A stretch of DNA of 7,472 nucleotides from Nanobdellota archaeon (GTDB lineage: Archaea > Nanobdellota > Nanobdellia > Woesearchaeales > JAGLGH01), in assembly GCA_023144115.1 (NCBI GenBank), contig JAGLGH010000120.1:1-7472 (forward strand), read 5' to 3'. Numbering within the stretch: the first letter of the stretch is position 1; the number at the start of each line of letters is the position of its first letter. The translations under genes and the position numbers were made by a program. Below are positions 1 through 5,231 of the stretch, one piece after another. The notes beneath the pieces are model-generated. The model did not search any database, was not told the DNA's origin, and was given only the letters and a program-made list of their open reading frames with translations.

Positions 1-12
1 GTTTTCCAAGTA

Positions 13-37
13 AGTTAGAGAGCTTCGCTCTCCAACT
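13..37 (-). repeat. Compact 11-bp hairpin beyond the S-layer terminator
   Basis: Arms 13-23 and 27-37 pair with a three-base loop. Read on the minus strand the single imperfect pair is a G-U wobble, so all 11 pairs form in minus-strand RNA; on the plus strand it is an A-C mismatch. The tip on the minus strand reads GCGAAGC, a sequence known as an exceptionally stable DNA mini-hairpin. It lies about 130 bases downstream of the S-layer stop. No T-run follows the hairpin directly, so it is not a classic terminator. It could protect a 3' end or belong to a gene beyond the left edge. Confidence 0.5.
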
Positions 38-118
38 AAAGCCTGCCTGAAAAAATAGACTTGATTCTCCGACGATATCGCAAGAAGTTAAAAATCCGAA
101 CAGAAAGAACATAGACCT

Positions 119-160
119 GAAAAAATTATAGAAAAAAGAAAAAAAAGAAAAAAATTTAAT
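119..160 (-). terminator. T-rich terminator of the S-layer gene
   Basis: On the minus strand, starting just after the S-layer stop codon, there are several runs of T interrupted by single C or A bases. Archaeal RNA polymerase terminates at such U-rich tracts without needing a hairpin. The position fits termination of the S-layer message. Confidence 0.6.
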
Positions 161-165
161 TAGCC

Positions 166-2730
166 TTAAACGACTTCACTTACTGTTATGTCTGCAAGAC
201 TTGTGTAGGTGATTGATACTTCATCACCGCTTAGGTCATAGCTGTCATAGTTTGCAAGAACTCTTGCTGCTGCCCTGGTGTCCATTGGCTGGTCACCTGC
301 AATAAGAAGAGCTACATTTCCTGCACCAGTGTCGTACAACTTCAAGATTGCCTTTCCAGGTGCGAACCCTTCTGCGCAATTATCCATTGTAACTCCCATG
401 ACTTGTCTTGCTGCTTCGTTAGCACACGGACCGCCAACCATCATCAGGTTCTGTCCAGCCACATTAGCTACTTCGCTTGCAAGAACAGCAGATCCAACTT
501 CAATTGCTTCAAGTGTAACAGACTCAACTGCTCCACCTGTTCCAACCTGAGTTGATGCTACTTTACCAGCAGTTACGAATACTTGTGCACCTACTTGTGC
601 TAGTGGGTATTCTAGAGTCAGCTCTTCAGCTTCGTCTGTGCCTGATGGGTCGTATAGGACAACTTTTGTTCCATACCTTGTGATGCCTTCTTCGTAGTCG
701 TCGTTGTCTTCAAGCTGTTCTAATGAAACATTTCCTGCAACAGTTGTGATGCCGATTTCATTGTCAGTCCTGTTGACCAGGGTAAAGGTAATAACCTCAT
801 CACCAAGATTTGTATCAAAGTTGTCAGCTTCTGTTGTTACTGTTATTGCAAATGTAGTAGCACTCACGTTAGCATCGTCGTCAGCATCGGCAAAGGAGAT
901 TATAGCTCCACCCTTGGTTGTAATGCCTATAGCAGCTCCATCTGTCAGAACCCCATCGTTGTTCATGTCAATGACAATTCTTGCATCACCTGTTGAATCA
1001 GAGTTGCTAATATTTAGACCATCTGTTGTCTCATTAAGCAGTTTCACATCATATGTGCTTCCACCTATTGTAAGCTGAGCAGTCCCATATATCTCACCAC
1101 TTATAGCCTCAGAATAGGAGATTGTCTTTGATCCGCCTGCAAGGTCAGTGAACTTTAACTGCTGATCACTTAGCCTGAATGAATCAAATGTCATCACATG
1201 GGTTGATGTCTTATCATTGTTTCCGTCATCATCAGACAAAACAAAGTAATCATCTTCTGCAATGACTGTTCCAGTTACCATTGATGTGTTGCTTACAGTT
1301 GCTTCTTCAAGAACAAGCTTCTCATCGTCTGTTCCAAGCTTAAAGACACCATCCTCATTGGTTGCCAGAGGCATGTCATAAACCTTTCCGTCAACAGTGA
1401 CAAATTCTAGTTCATAAGCTTCGTCTCCCTGAGGATCAAATACGATATCTTGTTTTCCTGGATCGGTCAGACCTTCATAGACAATATCCCATCCTTCATG
1501 AATCATCGATTCAGGCTCTTCAAGGTATTCCCTTAATCCATGTCCTGGAGCAATATAGATATCTCCATCGACACCTTCAGCATCCATTAAGAATTTTATG
1601 GAATCTATCCTAAAGTTGCTTGATCCATTTTCAGCCCTGATCTCAACTTCCAGCCTGTCGATAGTCTCTCCATTGATTTCGACGTTTTGATTGAATCCTG
1701 AAGTTGTGTAGACATCATCTATAAGAATCATCTTATTGGCTCCAAGGTAGAACTCAACCATATCTGGAGTGACGTCTCCTGCTTCGTTAGGCATAACATC
1801 CCTGATACCTATCTCAAGACCATCTGCAAGCGTATCTGTTTCTCCGTCTTCAAGAGAATCTGTGACTTCGTCATTGATTCTGAATTTCACAGTTGCTGGG
1901 TCTGCATGGTCATTGATAACAATCACTTCAACTTCGTAATCTACTCCATCGATAGTGTATGTCTTTGTTTCTCCTTCTTCAAGACTGTCAAGAATCTCTC
2001 CGCTTATCAATTCAAGTGTAAGCTGATCTCCAGAAACCTCTGAATCGATTATTGAGTAAATCTTACCGAAGATTTCTAGGCTTTTGTCTTCGATGTCCTC
2101 AAGCTCACCTTCATGATTTTCAGCTGCAGAGATGTCTGATTCAAGACCTTCTTCAAACTCAAGCTCATAGATAAACACAGGTTCTCCTTTCTTGAAATAA
2201 AGGGAGTCTCCTACATTATCATCTTCATCTTTACCAAATGTAACCATATTGCCAGTTGCATTTGCATCATTAAGATTATTGTCAGAGTCTTTCAGTCTCA
2301 AGTACTGATTGTAGTCTGTTGATCCCTCTGATGTGGAGATAAATCCAGACCTTAAACCTTCAAGTTCAGAGCCAGTGATTGTTTCTCTGTTGTTTCCGAT
2401 GAACTCATCGATTTCAAGCATGTCTCCTGGCATGCCAATCTCAACATTGTCTCCAGTCAAAGCTACCTGTGTAACTCCGCCAGCAGCAGAAACTGTTGTT
2501 GTCTGCTTCATGCTGTATTGCAAGCTTGTTGCAACGTCTACAGCGCCGATAACATCAGATGCTTTTGCATTGTCTCCTACGACAATCATTGCATCAAACA
2601 TGCCATCTTTTACAAATGGCGCAGGGTATGTGCTCATATCTGCAGCCATAGCGCCCATGATGGTTGCTCCCACCATAGATGCTCCAGCACCCAGAGCCAC
2701 AATTTTCTTTATTGCTTTTCTTAATTTCAT
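166..2730 (-). CDS. S-layer protein precursor (854 aa)
   Basis: Secreted surface-array protein forming the cell envelope. Residues 1-30 are a signal peptide: basic MKLRKAIKK, a hydrophobic Ala/Gly/Val core, and likely cleavage near GAMAA-DMS. The mature N-terminus DMSTYPAPFVKDGMFDA and VVGDNAKASDVIGAVDVA resemble the N-terminal domain of methanogen and DPANN S-layer proteins. The C-terminus carries the matching domain: VGGPCAN at 766-771, then GNVALLIAGDQPMDTRAAARV at about 804-823. The middle is acidic and beta-rich. It includes a module at about 246-337 with two DSLE(E/D)GET copies (248 and 291) and an EF-hand-like loop DMNNDG at 588-593. Eight N-glycosylation sequons are visible (N157, 368, 481, 566, 573, 621, 653, 667). 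The only two cysteines, C769 and C785, could form one disulfide. There is no C-terminal membrane anchor. The start is supported by GGAGGTG seven bases upstream. The gene is monocistronic. Confidence 0.93.
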   Translation of the reverse strand: MKLRKAIKKIVALGAGASMVGATIMGAMAADMSTYPAPFVKDGMFDAMIVVGDNAKASDVIGAVDVATSLQYSMKQTTTVSAAGGVTQVALTGDNVEIGMPGDMLEIDEFIGNNRETITGSELEGLRSGFISTSEGSTDYNQYLRLKDSDNNLNDANATGNMVTFGKDEDDNVGDSLYFKKGEPVFIYELEFEEGLESDISAAENHEGELEDIEDKSLEIFGKIYSIIDSEVSGDQLTLELISGEILDSLEEGETKTYTIDGVDYEVEVIVINDHADPATVKFRINDEVTDSLEDGETDTLADGLEIGIRDVMPNEAGDVTPDMVEFYLGANKMILIDDVYTTSGFNQNVEINGETIDRLEVEIRAENGSSNFRIDSIKFLMDAEGVDGDIYIAPGHGLREYLEEPESMIHEGWDIVYEGLTDPGKQDIVFDPQGDEAYELEFVTVDGKVYDMPLATNEDGVFKLGTDDEKLVLEEATVSNTSMVTGTVIAEDDYFVLSDDDGNNDKTSTHVMTFDSFRLSDQQLKFTDLAGGSKTISYSEAISGEIYGTAQLTIGGSTYDVKLLNETTDGLNISNSDSTGDARIVIDMNNDGVLTDGAAIGITTKGGAIISFADADDDANVSATTFAITVTTEADNFDTNLGDEVITFTLVNRTDNEIGITTVAGNVSLEQLEDNDDYEEGITRYGTKVVLYDPSGTDEAEELTLEYPLAQVGAQVFVTAGKVASTQVGTGGAVESVTLEAIEVGSAVLASEVANVAGQNLMMVGGPCANEAARQVMGVTMDNCAEGFAPGKAILKLYDTGAGNVALLIAGDQPMDTRAAARVLANYDSYDLSGDEVSITYTSLADITVSEVV

Positions 2731-2737
2731 ATCTAAA

Positions 2738-2744
2738 CACCTCC
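2738..2744 (-). promoter_or_regulatory. Strong Shine-Dalgarno site of the S-layer gene
   Basis: GGAGGTG on the minus strand, seven bases before the ATG at 2730. It fixes the start codon and fits high-level translation of a surface protein. Confidence 0.85.
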
Positions 2745-2774
2745 GTGTTTATATGTTTGTCTCATCACCAGAAC

Positions 2775-2781
2775 TTATATG
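2775..2781 (-). promoter_or_regulatory. Proximal TATA box candidate for the S-layer gene
   Basis: CATATAA on the minus strand. A start site about 25 bases downstream would give a 20-25 base leader that keeps the Shine-Dalgarno site. A second TATA-like string at 2747-2756 is too close to the ATG to allow that. No strong BRE precedes the box, so it is weaker than the distal promoter at 3007-3022. Confidence 0.4.
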
Positions 2782-3006
2782 GAAGCCCGTCGGTAATCCA
2801 TGTCCTGAAGATGAGTTATTGAGGCTGTTTGCCTCATGTTGGAACCCATAAGTAGGCTCAAATTGGGTAGTGAAACAATCCCAGTTATTTAAATGTTGTG
2901 TATTTTCCTGGCTATCAATGAATCTCTGTCGTCGATTATATTCCTGCTGTAATCATTCCTGTTGTTACCAATTCAACTACCGTATTGCTGATAATATCTC
3001 TTTTCA

Positions 3007-3022
3007 TTTATAAATATTTCGC
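3007..3022 (-). promoter_or_regulatory. Strong TATA/BRE promoter pointing at the S-layer gene
   Basis: Minus strand GCGAAATATTTATAAA: a BRE-like GCGAAAT followed by TATA box TTTATAAA at 3014-3007. This is the best promoter match in the upstream region. The predicted start near 2985 lies about 255 bases before the S-layer ATG. It could make a long-leader S-layer mRNA or a separate small RNA. Confidence 0.55.
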
Positions 3023-3145
3023 AAACCTTTGTCTAAATTTCCCCTTAAAAAGAAGTATACTGCTTAATTCATCAGAAATCTAGGATATTAGGAGGTTATC
3101 ACTTCCTAGGAGTATGGCAATAAAAAGAGAAATATTCATGAGAGG

Positions 3146-3165
3146 TTTATAAATGGTTTATAAAG
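3146..3165 (+). promoter_or_regulatory. Tandem TATA boxes
   Basis: The string GGTTTATAAA occurs twice in tandem (TATA cores 3146-3154 and 3157-3165), 11 bases apart, or about one helical turn. Start sites would fall near 3175-3187, at the left arm of a 12-bp inverted repeat and next to a GTG at 3185. What it transcribes is unclear. Confidence 0.35.
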
Positions 3166-3166
3166 G

Positions 3167-3239
3167 GGGTTTGATTTTAAGGATGTGAAAAAGGATTTCT
3201 TTATGATTTTGGTGATGTCTTTTGTGGAAAATCAAACCC
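3167..3239. repeat. 12-bp perfect inverted repeat with 49-base spacer
   Basis: GGGTTTGATTTT at 3167-3178 is the exact reverse complement of AAAATCAAACCC at 3228-3239. A related, degenerate TTTGATTTAA recurs at 3271. The arms directly follow the tandem TATA boxes. They could be an RNA stem, paired operator sites, or ends of a small element. Confidence 0.6.
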
Positions 3240-3286
3240 TAATGCCTATGCCAGACAATATATTAGGGAATTTGATTTAATTTAGG
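3181..3286 (+). pseudogene. Possible short coding remnant (two overlapping frames)
   Basis: Not recognised. One frame, from 3181 to a TAG at 3284-3286, reads protein-like (…FGDVFCGKSNPNAYARQY…) but has no start codon and follows a stop. The next frame has a GTG at 3185 and encodes 31 residues (VKKDFFMILVMSF…) to a TAA at 3278-3280. That GTG is about 25 bases from a TATA box, so a leaderless peptide is possible. Neither has a clear ribosome binding site. A decayed gene end is as likely as a real small gene. Confidence 0.15.
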
Positions 3287-3288
3287 GG

Positions 3289-3333
3289 GATAATAATTGA
3301 GAATAATATAGCCAGATAATAATTACGATAATA
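3289..3333. repeat. Short GATAATAATT direct repeats
   Basis: GATAATAATT at 3289-3298 and 3315-3324, with a partial GATAATA at 3327-3333. The setting is very AT-rich, so chance is a real possibility. An 8-bp inverted pair, ATTGAGAA 3296-3303 and TTCTCAAT 3350-3357, overlaps them. Confidence 0.3.
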
Positions 3334-3404
3334 AAAAAATTGATATTTCTTCTCAATAGGATGAGTTCAATAATGGTTATTACTAAATTGAAAAAACAGT
3401 TAGG

Positions 3405-3448
3405 CGTCACATTTTAGCAAAAACCGCAAGATTTATATAATTGTGACG
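3405..3448 (+). promoter_or_regulatory. fic promoter with flanking inverted repeat
   Basis: TATA box TTTATATA at 3432-3439 lies about 25 bases before the ATG at 3461, which predicts a leaderless mRNA. CGTCACA at 3405-3411 and its exact reverse complement TGTGACG at 3442-3448 bracket the BRE/TATA region. This arrangement would suit a dimeric repressor blocking TBP/TFB. The right arm contains the upstream GTG that might otherwise be taken as the gene start. Confidence 0.55.
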
Positions 3449-3460
3449 TATAACTGGATT

Positions 3461-4351
3461 ATGGCCCATATAAGAATCAAAAAAACAAAAGATAAGGATT
3501 ATTATTACCTAGAACATACAATAAGAGAAGGAAAGGCATTCAGAAATAAACAAATATATTTAGGCACGCATCTGCCAGCAAACATCAACATCCTAACAGA
3601 GAGATTCATGCATGAGCTTTTTGAAGAACTTTGTGATAAGCAATTGAAAACGATCAAAAAGAAATTCGCAGCAGAATTTTCAAGCTATCCAAAGTCTGCC
3701 CAAAAAAAGTATATTGAAGACTTTATGATTAAATTTACCTATAATACCAATAAGATAGAGGGCAGCACACTAAGTCTCAAAGAGACCGCTGATCTCTTGG
3801 AAGAGCATATAACCCCAAGAAATAAGTCATTAGAAGATGTAAAAGAGACAGAAGCGCACAAAAAAGTGTTTTACGAGATGTTAAAGTATAAGAAGGAACT
3901 TACAATATCATCAATACTCCATTGGCACAAGGAACTTTTTAAATCTACTGATGCAGAAATCGCAGGCAAGATCAGAAAACATCCAGTAGCTATAGCCAGA
4001 ACTAAAGTAAAATTGCCAATTCCTGCTGAGTTAGATACATTATTGCATGAATTTTTTATATGGTATAGAAAATATAAAGATAAAACAAACCCAGTAATCT
4101 TAGCAGCGCTCGTGCATTTAAAGTTTGTTACAATCCACCCAGTTAGTGACGGTAATGGGAGAATCTCCAGGATTATGATGAACTTTATTTTGCATAAGCA
4201 CAATTATCCCATGTTGAATATTGAATATAGCAACAGGAATGCATATTATAATGCACTTGAAAGAAGCCAAACGCAAAGCAAGGATTATATTTTTGTCCAA
4301 TACCTTATAAAAAGATACTTCAAGAGATATCAAGAATATATGGCAGAATAA
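3461..4351 (+). CDS. fic: Fic family protein, self-inhibited class II (296 aa)
   Basis: Fic enzymes usually transfer AMP from ATP to a Tyr, Ser or Thr of a target protein. The active-site motif HPVSDGNGRISR is at residues 226-237: His226 is the catalytic base, and Asp230 and the GNGR loop bind Mg and phosphate. The third motif position is Val instead of the common Phe. An inhibitory-helix motif TNKIEG (96-101; Glu100 would block ATP) lies N-terminal to the core, which defines class II, so no separate antitoxin is expected and none is seen. The flap is about 168-192 (GKIRKHPVAIARTKVK). Residues 1-35 form a small basic strand domain (DYYYLEHTIREGK…IYLG) seen before other archaeal Fic cores. An in-frame GTG at 3443 would add six residues but lies upstream of the predicted transcription start, so the ATG is preferred. 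Target and role are unknown: stress control, toxin or housekeeping AMPylator. Confidence 0.9.
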   Translation: MAHIRIKKTKDKDYYYLEHTIREGKAFRNKQIYLGTHLPANINILTERFMHELFEELCDKQLKTIKKKFAAEFSSYPKSAQKKYIEDFMIKFTYNTNKIEGSTLSLKETADLLEEHITPRNKSLEDVKETEAHKKVFYEMLKYKKELTISSILHWHKELFKSTDAEIAGKIRKHPVAIARTKVKLPIPAELDTLLHEFFIWYRKYKDKTNPVILAALVHLKFVTIHPVSDGNGRISRIMMNFILHKHNYPMLNIEYSNRNAYYNALERSQTQSKDYIFVQYLIKRYFKRYQEYMAE

Positions 4352-4356
4352 GCCAT

Positions 4357-4524
4357 ATGCTCTTCGAATCTGTTTCTAACAGTTTCTTTTCAATCGCAGA
4401 GCTAATGGTCGCTGAAGTTCCAATGCAGAACTTCCAGACAAAGAAAATTATAGACGTGAAAGTGTGGGGAGGAGGATGCTCACCAGCTGAAATGCTTAGA
4501 AATGGAACATTTCTGGCATGCTAA
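4357..4524 (+). CDS. Doubtful small ORF (55 aa), unrecognised
   Basis: ATG five bases after the fic stop, TAA at 4522-4524 just inside a palindrome. It reads MLFESVSNSFF… then KKIIDVKVWGGGCSPAEM… and ends in LAC; an internal ATG at 4405 would give 39 residues. Composition looks protein-like and includes two cysteines, but I recognise no family and see no ribosome binding site. The codons for VWGGG overlap the 15-base copy of the tRNA 3' end, and the end overlaps foldable DNA. It may be a small gene co-transcribed with fic or a gene fragment carried with a former integration. Confidence 0.25.
   Translation: MLFESVSNSFFSIAELMVAEVPMQNFQTKKIIDVKVWGGGCSPAEMLRNGTFLAC
4463..4477. repeat. 15-base copy of the tRNA-Leu 3' end
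   Basis: TGTGGGGAGGAGGAT at 4463-4477 is identical to 4640-4654, which is the discriminator, the acceptor 3' strand and part of the T-stem of the neighbouring tRNA gene. Orientation is the same and the offset is 177 bases. Identity ends at both edges. It resembles a short attachment-site duplication left by integration into a tRNA 3' end, but no integrase is present. Confidence 0.45.
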
Positions 4525-4581
4525 AAATCTACAGATTTTTATCAAGTCAGCTGGCACCTTGAGGGTTTCGCGGAGCTCAAG
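4483..4581 (+). other. Strongly foldable segment (three-way junction plus hairpin)
   Basis: Nested perfect pairings are visible. The closing stem is CCAGCTGA 4483-4490 with TCAGCTGG 4547-4554. Inside it are hairpin A (ATGC 4492-4495/GCAT 4516-4519 and AGAAATG 4498-4504/CATTTCT 4508-4514, loop GAA) and hairpin B (TAAAAATCT 4522-4530/AGATTTTTA 4533-4541). Just outside is hairpin C (CTTGAG 4558-4563/CTCAAG 4576-4581). The pairings are self-complementary and fold on either strand. Candidates are a terminator region for fic, an unannotated small RNA, or a palindromic mobile remnant. I match it to no known RNA family. Confidence 0.4.
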
Positions 4582-4639
4582 CCCAAAAAACAAACAAGAG
4601 AATGAAGAAAAATACAAGATAAAACAAAAATAGAAAAAA
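4582..4639 (-). terminator. T-rich terminator after tRNA-Leu
   Basis: Read on the minus strand, a TTTTTT run starts one base after the discriminator and is followed by several further T-runs to about 4585. This fits archaeal U-tract termination for the leftward LSm, L37e and tRNA transcription. Confidence 0.6.
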
Positions 4640-4685
4640 TGTGGGGAGGAGGATTCGAACCCCCGTAGGCACTAAGCCAATAGGT

Positions 4686-4726
4686 GTCTTCAAGTCATCG
4701 CGTGAAGCTCTTCACACCTTGACCTG
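4686..4726 (-). other. 41-nt intron at tRNA position 37/38
   Basis: Canonical archaeal intron site after G37. The central helix is CTTA/GAAG (three Watson-Crick pairs plus A-G), bulges are GGC and ACA, and cuts after the second base leave anticodon loop CTTAGGA. The inner helix AGGTCA/TGACTT leads to a hairpin with GTGTGAAG paired to CTTCACGC. The outer helix is the anticodon stem. Confidence 0.85.
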
Positions 4727-4742
4727 CCTAAGCCTATCCCGT

Positions 4743-4769
4743 CAAGCCCCTTAGAATCTCTTCCAAAGT
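4743..4769 (-). other. Predicted 27-nt intron in the D-loop of tRNA-Leu
   Basis: Bulge-helix-bulge inferred on the minus strand: central helix GGCC (4775-4772) with GGCT (4749-4746), 5' bulge AAA (4771-4769) and 3' bulge TGA (4744-4742). Cuts after the second bulge base leave GGCCAA joined to ACGGG, restoring a normal D-arm. The intron forms its own hairpin, CTTTGGA paired with TCTAAGG around loop AGAGAT, with two wobble pairs. The site is about position 21/22, which is non-canonical. The outer helix is only the 3-bp D-stem, so this is a relaxed motif. Confidence 0.7.
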
Positions 4770-4821
4770 TTGGCCACTCCGGCATCCCCACTTAGAATCA
4801 TTGTTGAAAATATAAAAAAAA

Positions 4822-4986
4822 CTATTTCTTCTGCCAGGAATAACTCCTTTGTTTGCTGCTCTTGCCGAATCCGCATGAACTGCATACTTTATCCCTAACA
4901 TGATATGAATGCTTACCGCATCTCCTACAACGGATATGCGACGTCTTTCCACTTTTCTTGCCCATTGAGGCAGTTCCTTTTGACAT
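4822..4986 (-). CDS. rpl37e: Large-subunit ribosomal protein eL37 (L37e), 54 aa
   Basis: Small zinc-binding protein of the archaeal/eukaryotic 50S/60S subunit. It reads [20 protein letters not shown] with [20 protein letters not shown] and [16 protein letters not shown]. Zinc ligands are C20, C23, C35 and C38 in two CxxC pairs. Length is slightly under the usual 55-62 residues. It follows the LSm gene by 20 bases on the same strand, a gene pair conserved in many archaea. A weak GGAG lies 12 bases before the ATG, so translation may depend partly on the upstream gene. A T8 run (4814-4821) follows immediately and may terminate or attenuate before the tRNA. Confidence 0.95.
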   Translation of the reverse strand: MSKGTASMGKKSGKTSHIRCRRCGKHSYHVRDKVCSSCGFGKSSKQRSYSWQKK

Positions 4987-5006
4987 CTATAATCACGACT
5001 CCAAAT

Positions 5007-5231
5007 TTAAGCAGGTGAGATCAATATGATGGTATCTCCCCTGATGAAGAGAACGCCAAGTTTTCTTTTGAGTTCTCCCTCTACTCTTTCTTCAGCTTCT
5101 TCAAGCACAACATTTATGTGAATGTCAAAAGCCTTGAGCATTCCTGTAAACTGCTTCCCGTTTTTAAGCTCAACGATAACTTTTTTGTCTCTCGCCCTAT
5201 TAAGCGCATCTAATGGTCTTGCTAATTCCAT
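5007..5231 (-). CDS. LSm/Sm-like archaeal protein (74 aa)
   Basis: Archaeal Sm-like proteins form rings, usually heptamers, that bind U-rich RNA and take part in RNA processing or stability. The Sm1 motif is about 17-45 (VIVELKNGKQFTGMLKAFDIHINVVLEE, in two parts VELKNGK and GxLxxxDxHxNxxL). The Sm2 motif is about 59-71 (LGVLFIRGDTIILI), with the RGD replacing the usual (I/V)RG. An ATG 14 codons upstream is in frame, but GGAGGG at 5238-5243 sits six bases before the ATG at 5231, and MELARPLDAL is the usual family start. It is the first gene of a leftward cluster with L37e, driven by a strong BRE/TATA. Confidence 0.94.
   Translation of the reverse strand: MELARPLDALNRARDKKVIVELKNGKQFTGMLKAFDIHINVVLEEAEERVEGELKRKLGVLFIRGDTIILISPA

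Larger units (their letters stand above)
2731..3006 (-). other. S-layer upstream/leader region with hairpins, no gene seen
   Basis: No convincing coding region. If transcription begins at the distal promoter (box 3007-3022), this becomes a leader of about 255 bases. It holds a 6-bp hairpin at 2820-2836 (TGAGGC/GCCTCA), a weaker ACCCA/TGGGT pairing around 2843-2880, two ATTCCTG copies at 2940 and 2955, and an AT-rich TTTAAATA box near 2886-2894 that could be a third promoter. A 23-codon minus ORF from 3007 overlaps the TATA box and is not credible. Confidence 0.4.
4640..4791 (-). tRNA. tRNA-Leu(UAG) with two predicted introns
   Basis: A 152-base gene folding to an 84-nt type II tRNA without encoded CCA. 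The acceptor stem is GTGGGGA (4791-4785) with TCCCCAC (4647-4641), discriminator A at 4640. The T-arm is GGGGG-TTCGAAT-CCTCC. The anticodon stem is ATAGG/CCTAT with loop CTTAGGA and anticodon TAG at 4730-4728. The variable arm is TGGCTTAGTGCCTAC. The D-stem CCG/CGG closes only if 27 bases in the D-loop are removed, which gives the ordinary D-loop GAGTGGCCAAA. Exons are 4791-4770, 4742-4727 and 4685-4640. Both intron sites show 4-bp central helices between 3-nt bulges, as the archaeal splicing endonuclease requires. A TATA-like string at 4807-4816 lies about 20 bases upstream, so the tRNA could be transcribed alone or with L37e. Confidence 0.9.

Noticed and set aside
278..1078. Plus-strand ORFs inside the S-layer gene (also around 2333-2851)
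   Set aside because: They are antisense to a clear S-layer protein, show Ser/Pro/Thr-rich low-complexity translations, and have no start signals.
3114..3152. 12-codon ORF MAIKREIFMRGL after AGGAG
   Set aside because: Too short to support; the ribosome-site spacing is poor and a TATA box overlaps its end.
3289..3333. Replication-origin iterons
   Set aside because: Only two full copies of an AT-rich decamer, with no replication gene or conserved origin box nearby.
3443..3460. GTG start for fic at 3443
   Set aside because: It lies upstream of the transcription start predicted from the TATA box and within the inverted repeat; the ATG at 3461 begins the conserved part.
4742..4791. tRNA-Leu with only the anticodon intron and an extended D-arm (D-stem 3' strand TTGG at about 4766-4763)
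   Set aside because: It leaves about 20 unexplained bases before the anticodon stem and needs wobble pairs, while removing the D-loop intron gives a normal Leu tRNA with correct splice motifs.
4734..4952. 72-residue minus-strand ORF across L37e and the tRNA
   Set aside because: It runs out of frame through rpl37e and into the tRNA-Leu gene, both of which are well supported.
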